Positions 16,688 through 25,364 of a DNA stretch of 64,000 nt are shown here, piece by piece. The notes under the pieces were generated by a model. That model was given only the letters and a program-made list of their open reading frames with translations, ran no database searches and was not told the origin of the DNA. The position numbers were made by a program, and so were the translations under genes. Origin of the DNA: Roseburia sp. 499 (lineage in GTDB: Bacteria; Bacillota; Clostridia; Lachnospirales; Lachnospiraceae); the NCBI RefSeq assembly GCF_001940225.2, contig NZ_CP135164.1, positions 868,001 to 932,000 on the forward strand, read 5' to 3'. Numbering within the stretch: position 1 is the stretch's first letter; each line of letters starts with the position of its first letter.

Positions 16688-17410
16688 ATGTTAGATAAGA
16701 CAGATTTACATACTCATACTATTGCTAGCGGACATGCTTATAGTACGCGAAAGGAAATGATAGAAGCTGCAGCAACAAAAGGCTTGGAAGTATATGCAAT
16801 TACAGAACATGCACCCGCAATGCCGGGAAGTTGTAATAGTATGTACTTTATGAATTATAGAGCATTGCCAAGAAAACATGGTGAAATGACAGTGCTTTAT
16901 GGTGTTGAATTGAATATTCTGGATTATGAAGGTCATGTAGACTTGCCGGAATCTATATTGAAAGAAATGGATTTGGCATTGGCGAGTCTTCATACACCAT
17001 GTTTTACAGCGGGAAGCAGGGCAGAAAATACAAGAGCTTATATTGGAGCTATGAAGAATCCGTACATCAATTTTATTGCCCATCCGGATGATGCAAGAAT
17101 GCCTGTTGACTATGAACAACTGGTAAAGGCTGCAAAGGAATATAATGTGATTCTTGAGGTGAATAATGCTTCATTGTCACCGGGAAGTTTTAGGGGAGAC
17201 CCAAGGGAAATTTATCATGAAATGCTTGGTTTGTGTATCAAATATCAGGTTCCTGTAGTAATGGACTCAGATGCCCATATTGATACGGCGGTAGGAGCTC
17301 ATGATTATGCCAGAGAGGTGTTAGAAAGAGCAAATTTTCCGGAAGAACTTTTAGTGAATGTGCATCCGGAGATACTAAAAGATTATATTAATTATTACTG
17401 TAAAAAGTAG
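16688..17410 (+). CDS. PHP-domain phosphatase (YcdX type)
   Basis: A 240-aa metal-dependent phosphoesterase. The PHP metal-binding motifs are visible: D-L-H-T-H-T at 6-11, I-T-E-H-A near residue 38-42, G-V-E near 77, H at S-L-H-T-P near 100, N-F-I-A-H-P-D near 126-132 and D-S-D-A-H near 194-198. The PHP domain is the whole protein, as in YcdX. Substrates of this group are small phosphorylated molecules; the exact one is unknown. ATG 16688 has a weak GAGGG site. It is a single gene with its own promoter. Confidence 0.85.
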   Translation: MLDKTDLHTHTIASGHAYSTRKEMIEAAATKGLEVYAITEHAPAMPGSCNSMYFMNYRALPRKHGEMTVLYGVELNILDYEGHVDLPESILKEMDLALASLHTPCFTAGSRAENTRAYIGAMKNPYINFIAHPDDARMPVDYEQLVKAAKEYNVILEVNNASLSPGSFRGDPREIYHEMLGLCIKYQVPVVMDSDAHIDTAVGAHDYAREVLERANFPEELLVNVHPEILKDYINYYCKK

Positions 17411-17463
17411 ATATTTATCTATTTACTTCAAAACTTTAATATGTTAAAATTACTATATGATAA

Positions 17464-17479
17464 CGTACTGAAATGTACG
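17464..17479 (+). promoter_or_regulatory. inverted repeat in the yerC leader
   Basis: CGTAC-TGAAAT-GTACG is a perfect 5+6+5 inverted repeat about 33 bp before the yerC start. Its position suits an operator or an RNA hairpin. YerC is related to TrpR, so autoregulation is a reasonable guess. Confidence 0.35.
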
Positions 17480-17511
17480 GGACGAGAGACAATGAAAAGG
17501 AGAAATGGCAT

Positions 17512-17811
17512 ATGAGCAAAAAATTAAGAACAGACGCCGTAGACCATTTATTTGAAGCAATCCTGAGTCTGGAGAACAAAGAAGAATGCTATACGTTTTT
17601 TGAGGATGTGTGTACGGTAAATGAATTGCTGTCTTTATCTCAGCGATTTGAGGTTGCCAGAATGTTACGGGCACAGAAAACGTATTTGGATATAGCGGAG
17701 AAAACAGGTGCATCCACAGCTACTATTAGCAGAGTAAATCGTTCCTTGAATTATGGAAACGATGGCTATGATATGGTATTTGAAAGAATTGGATTGAAAA
17801 AAGACGAATAA
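17512..17811 (+). CDS. YerC/YecD family TrpR-like regulator
   Basis: A 99-aa all-helical DNA-binding protein of the YerC/YecD family, a relative of the tryptophan repressor. The helix-turn-helix is in the C-terminal half: S-L-S-Q-R-F-E-V-A-R-M-L followed by Y-L-D-I-A-E-K-T-G-A-S-T-A-T-I-S-R-V-N-R-S-L. Length and the start M-S-K-K match the family. The ATG at 17512 has AAAAGGAGA upstream; an ATG at 17503 is out of frame. Its regulon in clostridia is not established. Confidence 0.88.
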   Translation: MSKKLRTDAVDHLFEAILSLENKEECYTFFEDVCTVNELLSLSQRFEVARMLRAQKTYLDIAEKTGASTATISRVNRSLNYGNDGYDMVFERIGLKKDE

Positions 17812-17830
17812 AAATGAGAGGTAAAAGAGA

Positions 17831-17861
17831 TGTTGCTACAATTATGTAGCAACATTTTTTT
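17831..17861 (+). terminator. yerC terminator
   Basis: A perfect 10-bp stem TGTTGCTACA/TGTAGCAACA with loop ATTA is followed by TTTTTTT. Confidence 0.9.
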
Positions 17862-18037
17862 ACTTTACAGGAAATTGCGTTGCAATTCCTATAAAGTAAA
17901 AACGCTCCGCTAAGCGATACGTTCAGCATACTGCGTATGCTCTGACATACCGCAAGGGATGCGCACCTCGCGGAGATGAAATTAGTCGTAAACGACACCG
18001 CTCGGGCGCGAAAGAGTCTGGCGAGCAGACGCTTTTT
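17861..18037 (+). ncRNA. GC-rich multi-hairpin intergenic element, candidate structured RNA or dispersed repeat
   Basis: About 175 nt without an ORF, much richer in G+C than its surroundings. Visible pairings: TACTTTA/TAAAGTA with AGGAA/TTCCT and TTGC/GCAA (17861-17898), AGCATAC/GTATGCT (17925-17941), a long-range CTCCGC/GCGGAG (17905-17910 with 17970-17975), GTCG/CGAC (17985-17996), and a final GTCTG/CAGAC stem followed by GCTTTTTT (18016-18037). The last 40 nt recur after etfA at 50470-50512. No known RNA family was recognised. Confidence 0.55.
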
Positions 18038-18057
18038 TAATTTTTTAAAAAAACCTA

Positions 18058-18086
18058 TTGACAAGGTAGGAAAAGTAGGATATAGT
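18058..18086 (+). promoter_or_regulatory. promoter of metY-cysK
   Basis: TTGACA (18058-18063), a 17-bp spacer and TATAGT (18081-18086) are close to consensus. Transcription would start near 18093, leaving a leader of about 180 nt that holds the Cys-rich mini-ORF. Confidence 0.8.
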
Positions 18087-18145
18087 ATGACTATAATAAA
18101 TAACCACTTAAACAAGTAGAAAATATAGGAAAAGGAGAACCAGCT

Positions 18146-18223
18146 ATGAAAGAAGTGAGAGAAAAAGATTTGTACATAACAAAGGATGACCGAATGTGTG
18201 GCTGTTTCTGTTGTCAAAGATAA
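18146..18223 (+). CDS. Cys-rich leader mini-ORF before metY-cysK
   Basis: A 25-codon ORF with a strong AAAGGAG site 7-8 nt upstream. It encodes M-K-E-V-R-E-K-D-L-Y-I-T-K-D-D-R-M then C-G-C-F-C-C-Q-R and stop. Four of the last eight residues are Cys. It lies in the leader of the sulfide-assimilation genes metY and cysK, 51 bp before metY. By analogy with amino-acid leader peptides, ribosome pausing at Cys codons when Cys-tRNA is scarce could control the operon. No strong terminator follows it, so the mechanism is open. Confidence 0.6.
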   Translation: MKEVREKDLYITKDDRMCGCFCCQR

Positions 18224-18274
18224 AATGTAGAATATAAAAACAAAAACATTCGTAAAATTAAGGAGAGAAAAAAT

Positions 18275-19582
18275 ATGAGTAAAAAAGCATACGCAGATAG
18301 AAATTTAAAATTTGAAACATTACAGTTACATGTAGGACAGGAAAAGGCAGACCCGGTTACAGATGCAAGAGCAGTTCCAATTTATGCAACATCTTCTTAT
18401 GTATTCCATAATTCAGACCATGCAGCAGCAAGATTTGGATTACAGGATCCGGGAAATATTTATGGAAGACTTACTAATCCGACTCAGGATATTTTTGAAC
18501 AGAGAATTGCAGCTTTGGAAGGTGGTGTAGCAGCACTTGCAGTTGCTTCCGGTGCAGCAGCTGTTACTTACACCATTCAGAATCTGGCACACAATGGGGA
18601 AAATATTGTAGCAGCAAATAATATTTACGGTGGAAGCTACAACCTGTTAGAGCATACGCTTCCGGAATATGGAATTACCACTACATTTGTAGATCCTTCT
18701 GATGTCAATAACTTTGAAAAGGCAATCGATGAAAATACAAAAGCACTTTATATTGAAACACTTGGAAATCCAAATTCTGATGTAAGTGATATTGAAGCAA
18801 TTGCAAAGGTTGCTCATGCACATAAGATTCCGTTGGTAGTAGACAGCACCTTTGCTACTCCATATCTGTTAAGACCAATCGATTACGGTGCAGATATCGT
18901 AGTACATTCTGCAACAAAGTTTATTGGAGGACATGGAACTGCAATTGGTGGAGTTATTATAGATAGTGGAAAATTTGATTGGGAAGCATCTGGAAAATTC
19001 CCATCTCTGACAGAACCAAATCCAAGCTATCATGGAGTAAGCTTTACAAAGGCAGTGGGACCGGCAGCATTTGTTACTAAGATTCGTGCTATTTTATTAA
19101 GAGATACTGGGGCAACAATTTCTCCGTTCCATGCATTTATCTTTTTGCAAGGATTGGAAACATTGTCCTTAAGAGTAGAACGTCATGTAGAAAATGCATT
19201 GAAAGTAGTAGAATATTTGAACAACCATCCACAGGTGGAAAAGGTACATCATCCGTCTGTGTCTAAAGATCCAAAACAGCAGGAGTTGTATAAGAAATAT
19301 TTCCCGAAGGGCGGCGGATCTATCTTTACCTTTGAAATCAAGGGTGATGACCGTACCGCAAAAGATTTTATTGACAATCTGGAAGTATTCTCACTTCTGG
19401 CGAATGTGGCAGACGTGAAGTCTCTTGCAATCCATCCGGCTTCTACAACTCATTCTCAGTTGAATGAGCAAGAGTTAAATGAGCAGGGAATTTACAAGAA
19501 CACCATCCGTTTGTCAATTGGAACAGAGCATATTGATGATATTATTGAAGATTTAGAAGAAGCATTTAAAGCAGTAAAATAA
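18275..19582 (+). CDS. metY: O-acetylhomoserine sulfhydrylase
   Basis: A 435-aa PLP enzyme of the Cys/Met metabolism family. It most likely makes homocysteine from O-acetylhomoserine and sulfide. The length (about 430, not 380) and the start [11 protein letters not shown] favour O-acetylhomoserine sulfhydrylase over cystathionine gamma-synthase or beta-lyase. The PLP lysine is in [11 protein letters not shown] and the cofactor Asp in [11 protein letters not shown] good AAGGAGAG site precedes the ATG. cysK follows 18 bp later, so both sulfide-fixing enzymes are co-made. Confidence 0.92.
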   Translation: MSKKAYADRNLKFETLQLHVGQEKADPVTDARAVPIYATSSYVFHNSDHAAARFGLQDPGNIYGRLTNPTQDIFEQRIAALEGGVAALAVASGAAAVTYTIQNLAHNGENIVAANNIYGGSYNLLEHTLPEYGITTTFVDPSDVNNFEKAIDENTKALYIETLGNPNSDVSDIEAIAKVAHAHKIPLVVDSTFATPYLLRPIDYGADIVVHSATKFIGGHGTAIGGVIIDSGKFDWEASGKFPSLTEPNPSYHGVSFTKAVGPAAFVTKIRAILLRDTGATISPFHAFIFLQGLETLSLRVERHVENALKVVEYLNNHPQVEKVHHPSVSKDPKQQELYKKYFPKGGGSIFTFEIKGDDRTAKDFIDNLEVFSLLANVADVKSLAIHPASTTHSQLNEQELNEQGIYKNTIRLSIGTEHIDDIIEDLEEAFKAVK

Positions 19583-19600
19583 AAAAGGAGGCAGTCAAAA

Positions 19601-20533
19601 ATGGCTGGTATATATCAGGGAACACTGGATTTAATCGGAAACACTCCGTTAGTTGAGGTTACAAACATAGAGAAAAAGCATGGCCTAAAAGCTAAAGTTT
19701 TAGTGAAATTGGAATATTTTAATCCTGCCGGAAGTGTTAAGGACAGAATTGCAAAAGCCATGATTGAAGATGCGGAAGAAAAAGGAATTTTGAAGGAAGG
19801 CTCTGTTATTATAGAGCCAACCTCCGGAAATACAGGAATTGGTCTTGCAGCCATTGCAGCAGCGAAGGGATATCGTGTTATCCTTACTATGCCGGAGACC
19901 ATGAGCGTGGAACGACGTAATATCTTAAAAGCATACGGGGCAGAATTGGTTCTGACAGAGGGGCCAAAAGGAATGAAGGGAGCTATTGCCAAGGCAGAAG
20001 AATTGGCAAAAGAGATTCCAAACAGCTTTATTCCGGGACAGTTTGAAAATCCGGCAAATCCGGAAATTCATAAGAAGACTACAGGTCCGGAAATCTGGAA
20101 AGATACAGAAGGAAAGGTAGATATTTTTGTGGCTGGTGTAGGAACCGGAGGAACAATATCCGGAACCGGAGAATACTTGAAATCTCAGAATCCACAGATA
20201 AAGGTAGTAGCAGTAGAACCGGAATCATCTCCGGTATTGTCTGAAGGAAAAGCAGGTCCTCACAAGATTCAGGGAATTGGAGCCGGATTTGTACCGGATA
20301 CGTTGAATACAAAGGTTTATGATGAGATTTTCAAAGTATCAAATGAAGCGGCATTTGATACCGGAAAAGAAATTGCAAAAACGGAAGGAGTATTGGTAGG
20401 AATTTCCTCCGGAGCTGCATTATATGCTGCATTAGAGTTGGCAAAGAAACCGGAAAATGAAGGAAAAACGATTGTGGCATTGTTGCCGGATAGCGGTGAT
20501 AGATATTACTCTACTTCATTGTTCGTAGAATAG
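19601..20533 (+). CDS. cysK: cysteine synthase A
   Basis: A 310-aa PLP enzyme that replaces the acetyl group of O-acetylserine with sulfide to form L-cysteine. The PLP lysine sits in N-P-A-G-S-V-K-D-R near residues 41-49, the substrate loop is T-S-G-N-T-G, and the phosphate-binding loop is [11 protein letters not shown]-x-D near the end reads [11 protein letters not shown]. An AAAGGAGG site lies 9 nt upstream. It is the last gene of the operon; a terminator follows. Confidence 0.96.
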   Translation: MAGIYQGTLDLIGNTPLVEVTNIEKKHGLKAKVLVKLEYFNPAGSVKDRIAKAMIEDAEEKGILKEGSVIIEPTSGNTGIGLAAIAAAKGYRVILTMPETMSVERRNILKAYGAELVLTEGPKGMKGAIAKAEELAKEIPNSFIPGQFENPANPEIHKKTTGPEIWKDTEGKVDIFVAGVGTGGTISGTGEYLKSQNPQIKVVAVEPESSPVLSEGKAGPHKIQGIGAGFVPDTLNTKVYDEIFKVSNEAAFDTGKEIAKTEGVLVGISSGAALYAALELAKKPENEGKTIVALLPDSGDRYYSTSLFVE

Positions 20534-20547
20534 TGGAATATTTAGAA

Positions 20548-20592
20548 AGATCTGAGGTCTCTTGAAAAGCAGGAGAGCTCAGGTCTTTTTTT
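20548..20592 (+). terminator. cysK terminator
   Basis: AGATCTGAG pairs with CTCAGGTCT (20548-20556 and 20578-20586, one G-U), with an inner GTCTC/GGAGA, followed by TTTTTTT. Confidence 0.85.
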
Positions 20593-20612
20593 CGAGCATA
20601 TATGGTTGCTAC

Positions 20613-20641
20613 TTGAGAGTTACGGCATTTTATGCTATTAT
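20613..20641 (+). promoter_or_regulatory. promoter of dnaE
   Basis: TTGAGA (20613-20618), a 17-bp spacer and TATTAT (20636-20641) precede dnaE by about 108 bp. Confidence 0.55.
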
Positions 20642-20749
20642 CAAACATATGTTTAATTGTACCCAGAAGAAGTTGGATGTGTACGAGAATAGGACAGTGT
20701 CAGAAATAGAGAAATAGCAGGAAAATAAAAGTACCAAGGAGAGTTTTAC

Positions 20750-23700
20750 ATGTCGTTTGCACATTTACACGTCCATACAGAATATAGTCTGTTGGACGGT
20801 TCCAATAAAATAAAAGAATATGTTGCCAGGGTAAAGGAGCTTGGTATGAACAGTGCTGCCATTACAGACCATGGCGTTATGTATGGTGTCATTGATTTTT
20901 ATCGTGCTGCAAAGGAGGCGGGAATTAAGCCGATTTTGGGATGTGAAGTCTATGTAGCACCAGGTTCCCGTTTTGACCGCGAAAAGGTAGAGGGAGAAGA
21001 GCGATATTATCACCTGATTTTACTGGCAGAAAACGATAAAGGGTATCACAATCTGATGAAAATTGTATCTCGTGGATTTACTGAAGGCTATTATTATAAA
21101 CCAAGGATAGATCGCGAGGTATTAGAGACATATCATGAAGGGATTATCTGTTTAAGTGCTTGTCTTGCAGGAGAAGTACAAAAACTTTTGTTAAAAGGAA
21201 ATTATGAAGAAGCGAAAAAGGCAGCACTTTGGCACGAAGAAATCTTTGGAAAAGGAAATTATTTTCTGGAATTACAGGATCATGGTATGCCGGAGCAGAA
21301 AACAGTAAATCAGCAATTACTGAGATTAAGTCAGGATACCGGAATTGAATTGGTTGCCACCAATGATGTTCATTATACTTATGAGACAGACGTAGATTCC
21401 CACGACATTTTGCTGTGTATTCAGACTGGGAAAAAACTGTCAGATGAGAATCGTATGCGTTATGAAGGCGGACAGTTCTATGTAAAATCAGAAGAACAAA
21501 TGCGGGAACTGTTTCCATACGCATTACAAGCAATTGAAAACACGCAGAAAATTGCAGACAGATGTAACGTAGAGATTGAGTTCGGTGTATTAAAATTACC
21601 GAAATATGATGTGCCGGAGGGATATACCTCATGGGAATATTTACAAAAGCTGTGTTATGAAGGATTGGAACGAAGATATTCCCCGGAAAAACAAGAGGAA
21701 TTAAAGCCGCAACTAGAATATGAATTGGGTGTCATTCACCAGATGGGATATGTAGATTATTTCCTAATTGTGTGGGACTTTATTCATTATGCCAGAAAAA
21801 ATGGAATTGCAGTGGGACCGGGACGAGGCAGTGCAGCAGGAAGTATTGTGTCCTATACCCTTGAGATTACGAATATTGACCCGAATCGTTATAGTTTGAT
21901 TTTTGAGCGATTTTTGAATCCTGAGCGTGTTACTATGCCGGATATTGATATTGACTTTTGCGTAGAACGGCGGCAGGAGGTCATTGACTATGTAAGCCGT
22001 AAATATGGTAAGGATCAGGTGGTTCAAATCGTAACCTTTGGTACGATGGCAGCCCGCGGAGTCATTCGTGATGTAGGGCGTGTTATGGACTTACCTTATG
22101 CTTATGTAGACACTATCGCAAAGCAGATTCCAAATGAACTTGGAATTACCATAGAAAAAGCGCTTACGATGAATCCGGAATTGCGTGGGATGTACGAAAG
22201 CGATGAGAATATAAAGAAACTCATCGATATGTCGAAACGTTTGGAAGGGTTGCCACGGCATACTTCTATGCATGCAGCGGGAGTTGTTATCAGTTCCAAA
22301 GCGGTAGATGAGTTTGTACCACTATCCAGAGCATCGGATGGTTCCATTACTACCCAGTTTGTTATGACAACATTAGAAGAACTGGGATTGTTAAAAATGG
22401 ATTTTCTGGGATTACGTAACTTAACAGTGATTCAGAAGGCAATGCGTTTAATTGAAAAGAGCCAGGGAGTAAAGCTGGATATTGACCATATTGATTTTGA
22501 AGATAAAGCAGTTCTGGATTCCCTTGGAACCGGACATACGGAAGGCGTTTTCCAGTTAGAAAGTGCCGGAATGAAGAACTTTATGAAGGAATTAAAGCCG
22601 CAGAGCCTGGAAGATATTATTGCGGGAATCTCATTGTATCGTCCGGGACCAATGGATTTTATTCCTGCTTACATTAGAGGAAAGAACAATCCGGAATCGA
22701 TTGTTTACGATTGTCCGCAACTGGAACCAATTCTGAAGCCAACTTATGGCTGTATCGTATATCAGGAGCAGGTTATGCAGATTGTTCGTGATCTTGCAGG
22801 ATATACCATGGGACGAAGTGATATGGTGCGTCGTGCTATGTCTAAGAAAAAGACATCGGTTATGGAAAAAGAGCGTCAGAACTTCGTTTATGGAAATCCG
22901 GAGGAAGGGGTACCGGGATGTATTAGCAATGGCATTGATGAAGCAGTTGCAAATAAGATTTATGATGAAATGATAGATTTTGCAAAATATGCCTTCAACA
23001 AGTCTCATGCAGCTGCTTATGCAGTAGTCTCTTATCAGACTGCGTATTTGAAATATTATTATCCGGTAGAATATATGGCAGCGTTGATGAGTTCTGTTAT
23101 GGACAATTCAGGAAAGGTATCTGAGTATATTCTGACTTGTCGACAAATGGGAATTCAGGTACTGCCACCTAGTGTAAATGAGGGAGAAAGTGGATTTTCA
23201 GTTTCGGATGGGGCTATTCGTTACGGACTTGCGGCAATAAAAAGTGTTAGTCATACAGTGATTGAGAAGCTTTGCGAAGAACGTGAAGAACGAGGAAAAT
23301 TTACCAGTTTGAAAGATTTTTTGACTCGAATGGCAGACCGAGAAATCAATAAGCGTGTGGTAGAAAATTTGATTAAGGCAGGAGCATTGGATAATTTGGG
23401 TGCAACCAGAAAGCAGAGCATGATGGTTTATGCCGGAATCATGGATTCCATTGCGCAAGATAAGAAGAATAATATGGCAGGTCAGATGACATTGTTTGAT
23501 CTTGCAGGAGAAGAAGAAAAAGCAGACTTTGAAGTGAAGCTACCGGATGTAGGAGAATATTCCAAAGAAATGTATCTGGGCTTTGAAAAAGAAGTGTTAG
23601 GAGTGTACATCAGTGGCCATCCATTAGAAGAATATGAAGAAAAGTGGCGAAAGAATATTTCCAGAGTTACTACAGATTTTCTGTTGGATGAAGAAACTGG

Positions 23701-24223
23701 CCAGACGAAAGTGGCAGATGGAGAAAAAGCCATTGTTGGCGGAATGATTGTGGATAAAACCATAAAATATACCAAAAACAACAAGACAATGGCGTTTATT
23801 ACATTAGAAGACTTAGTAGGAACCTTGGAGGTCATTATTTTTCCAAAAGACTACGAAAAGAATAGCAGACTTTTGAATGTAGATGACAAAGTATTTATCC
23901 GGGGGAGAGTATCGACAGAGGAAGAAAAGAATGGAAAGCTCATCTGTGAGAAAATCTATTCTTTTGATGATACCAGAAAAGAATTGTGGCTCCAGTTCGA
24001 AACAAAAGATGCTTATGCAGAAAAGGAAGAAGAATTGTTTCAGATGTTAAAGAATTGTGACGGAAGTGATAGTGTTGTGATTTATATTTCGGGTGAAAAA
24101 CAGATAAAAAGGCTTCCGCCAAGCCGAAATATTGGGGTTTCTAACGAGATTGTGAACAATTTAACTAACTTTTTGGGTGAAAATAATGTAAAAGTTGTAG
24201 AAAAGAGCATTGAAAAACAGTAA
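20750..24223 (+). CDS. dnaE: DNA polymerase III alpha subunit, DnaE type
   Basis: An 1157-aa C-family replicative polymerase. The N-terminal PHP domain has H-L-H-V-H-T-E-Y-S-L-L-D-G. The catalytic acidic motif P-D-I-D-I-D-F is near residue 400 and a third carboxylate lies in L-G-L-L-K-M-D-F-L-G-L. The beta-clamp and helix-hairpin-helix region follow at about 830-900, and an OB fold with G-G-M-I-V-D-K-T-I-K-Y-T-K near 1000-1075. An AAGGAGAG site precedes the ATG. In low-GC Gram-positives DnaE works beside PolC; PolC is not in this window. The end of the gene contains the pfkA promoter. Confidence 0.96.
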   Translation: MSFAHLHVHTEYSLLDGSNKIKEYVARVKELGMNSAAITDHGVMYGVIDFYRAAKEAGIKPILGCEVYVAPGSRFDREKVEGEERYYHLILLAENDKGYHNLMKIVSRGFTEGYYYKPRIDREVLETYHEGIICLSACLAGEVQKLLLKGNYEEAKKAALWHEEIFGKGNYFLELQDHGMPEQKTVNQQLLRLSQDTGIELVATNDVHYTYETDVDSHDILLCIQTGKKLSDENRMRYEGGQFYVKSEEQMRELFPYALQAIENTQKIADRCNVEIEFGVLKLPKYDVPEGYTSWEYLQKLCYEGLERRYSPEKQEELKPQLEYELGVIHQMGYVDYFLIVWDFIHYARKNGIAVGPGRGSAAGSIVSYTLEITNIDPNRYSLIFERFLNPERVTMPDIDIDFCVERRQEVIDYVSRKYGKDQVVQIVTFGTMAARGVIRDVGRVMDLPYAYVDTIAKQIPNELGITIEKALTMNPELRGMYESDENIKKLIDMSKRLEGLPRHTSMHAAGVVISSKAVDEFVPLSRASDGSITTQFVMTTLEELGLLKMDFLGLRNLTVIQKAMRLIEKSQGVKLDIDHIDFEDKAVLDSLGTGHTEGVFQLESAGMKNFMKELKPQSLEDIIAGISLYRPGPMDFIPAYIRGKNNPESIVYDCPQLEPILKPTYGCIVYQEQVMQIVRDLAGYTMGRSDMVRRAMSKKKTSVMEKERQNFVYGNPEEGVPGCISNGIDEAVANKIYDEMIDFAKYAFNKSHAAAYAVVSYQTAYLKYYYPVEYMAALMSSVMDNSGKVSEYILTCRQMGIQVLPPSVNEGESGFSVSDGAIRYGLAAIKSVSHTVIEKLCEEREERGKFTSLKDFLTRMADREINKRVVENLIKAGALDNLGATRKQSMMVYAGIMDSIAQDKKNNMAGQMTLFDLAGEEEKADFEVKLPDVGEYSKEMYLGFEKEVLGVYISGHPLEEYEEKWRKNISRVTTDFLLDEETGQTKVADGEKAIVGGMIVDKTIKYTKNNKTMAFITLEDLVGTLEVIIFPKDYEKNSRLLNVDDKVFIRGRVSTEEEKNGKLICEKIYSFDDTRKELWLQFETKDAYAEKEEELFQMLKNCDGSDSVVIYISGEKQIKRLPPSRNIGVSNEIVNNLTNFLGENNVKVVEKSIEKQ

Positions 24224-24238
24224 AAAAGATATTAGAAT
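24210..24238 (+). promoter_or_regulatory. promoter of pfkA, overlapping the dnaE end
   Basis: TTGAAA (24210-24215, within the last dnaE codons), a 17-bp spacer and TAGAAT (24233-24238). The start would be near 24245, giving a structured leader of about 128 nt. Confidence 0.6.
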
Positions 24239-24257
24239 GTAATAGATTGATATTTAT

Positions 24258-24331
24258 GCACACAGATGCATAAGGAAAATACCAACAGCATGCATCTGGC
24301 GCAACGGGCAGGCGAATATTTGCCCGAGTGC
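24258..24331 (+). promoter_or_regulatory. structured leader of pfkA (three-way junction candidate)
   Basis: Three nested/adjacent pairings can form: outer GCAC/GTGC (24258-24261 with 24328-24331), stem CAGATGCAT/ATGCATCTG (24263-24271 with 24290-24298, loop of 18) and stem CGGGCA/TGCCCG (24305-24310 with 24321-24326, loop of 10). No U-run follows, so this is not a simple terminator for dnaE. No known riboswitch was recognised. Confidence 0.5.
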
Positions 24332-24372
24332 TATATAAAATATAGAATATGGAATTACAGGAGGGAAATGTC

Positions 24373-25350
24373 ATGGCAGACAAGATCCAGACAATAGGTG
24401 TGCTTACCAGTGGAGGAGACGCACCTGGAATGAACGCAGCAATCAGAGCTGTAGTAAGACAGGCACTTGCAAAAGGATTAAAAGTAAAAGGTATCAAGAG
24501 AGGATACGCAGGTTTACTTCAGGAAGAAATCATTGATATGGAAGCAAAGGATGTATCCGATATTATCCAGCGCGGAGGAACTATTCTTCAGACTGCAAGA
24601 TGTCCGGAATTTGTTAATCCAGAGGTTCAGAAGCAGGGAGCTGAAATTTGTAGAAAACATGGTATTGATGGACTGGTTGTAATTGGTGGTGACGGTTCTT
24701 TCCAGGGAGCACAGAAGTTAGCAAACCTTGGAATTAACACAATTGGACTTCCAGGAACTATTGACTTGGATATTGCATGTACAGAATACACCATCGGTTT
24801 TGATACAGCTGTTAATACAGCAATGGAAGCAATCGATAAAGTACGTGATACTTCTACTTCTCATGAAAGATGTTCTGTCATCGAGGTTATGGGACGTGGC
24901 GCAGGATATATCGCATTGTGGTGTGGTATTGCAAACGGTGCAGAGATGGTTCTGCTTCCGGAAAAATATGATTATGATGAGCAGAAAATTGTAGATGATA
25001 TTATTGCAGCGCGTAAGCGTGGTAAGCAGCATTACATCATTGTAAATGCAGAAGGAATTGGACATTCAACAGAAATGGCAAAGCGTATTGAAGCAGCTAC
25101 CGGTATGGAAACTCGTGCTACTATCTTAGGACATATGCAGCGTGGTGGAAGTCCTACATGTAAGGACCGTGTATATGCATCTACTATGGGTGCTCATGCA
25201 GTTGACTTATTATGCGAAGGAAAGTCCAATCGTGTCGTAGGATATCGTCACGGAGAGTTTGTAGATGATGATATTAACGAAGCATTGGCTATGCAGAAGC
25301 AGATTCCGGAATACGAATATGAAATCTGCAAGAACTTAAGTCTGAAATAA
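24373..25350 (+). CDS. pfkA: ATP-dependent 6-phosphofructokinase
   Basis: A 325-aa phosphofructokinase that phosphorylates fructose 6-phosphate to the 1,6-bisphosphate, the committed step of glycolysis. The nucleotide loop G-V-L-T-S-G-G-D-A-P-G-M-N is at about 8-20. The G-G-D-G-S motif has Gly after D (about 103-107), the marker of ATP rather than pyrophosphate use. The catalytic loop reads P-G-T-I-D-L-D-I. The T-I-D and M-G-R motifs are intact. ATG 24373 has AGGAGGG upstream, so a start at 24349 is less likely. Its leader is structured, and a terminator hairpin occurs 74 bp downstream inside the next gene. Confidence 0.94.
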   Translation: MADKIQTIGVLTSGGDAPGMNAAIRAVVRQALAKGLKVKGIKRGYAGLLQEEIIDMEAKDVSDIIQRGGTILQTARCPEFVNPEVQKQGAEICRKHGIDGLVVIGGDGSFQGAQKLANLGINTIGLPGTIDLDIACTEYTIGFDTAVNTAMEAIDKVRDTSTSHERCSVIEVMGRGAGYIALWCGIANGAEMVLLPEKYDYDEQKIVDDIIAARKRGKQHYIIVNAEGIGHSTEMAKRIEAATGMETRATILGHMQRGGSPTCKDRVYASTMGAHAVDLLCEGKSNRVVGYRHGEFVDDDINEALAMQKQIPEYEYEICKNLSLK

Positions 25351-25364
25351 AAGAGGAATATACG

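Noticed and set aside
24240..24331. Intrinsic terminator of dnaE
   Set aside because: The hairpins there lack a U-run and lie after a good pfkA promoter, so a leader role fits better.
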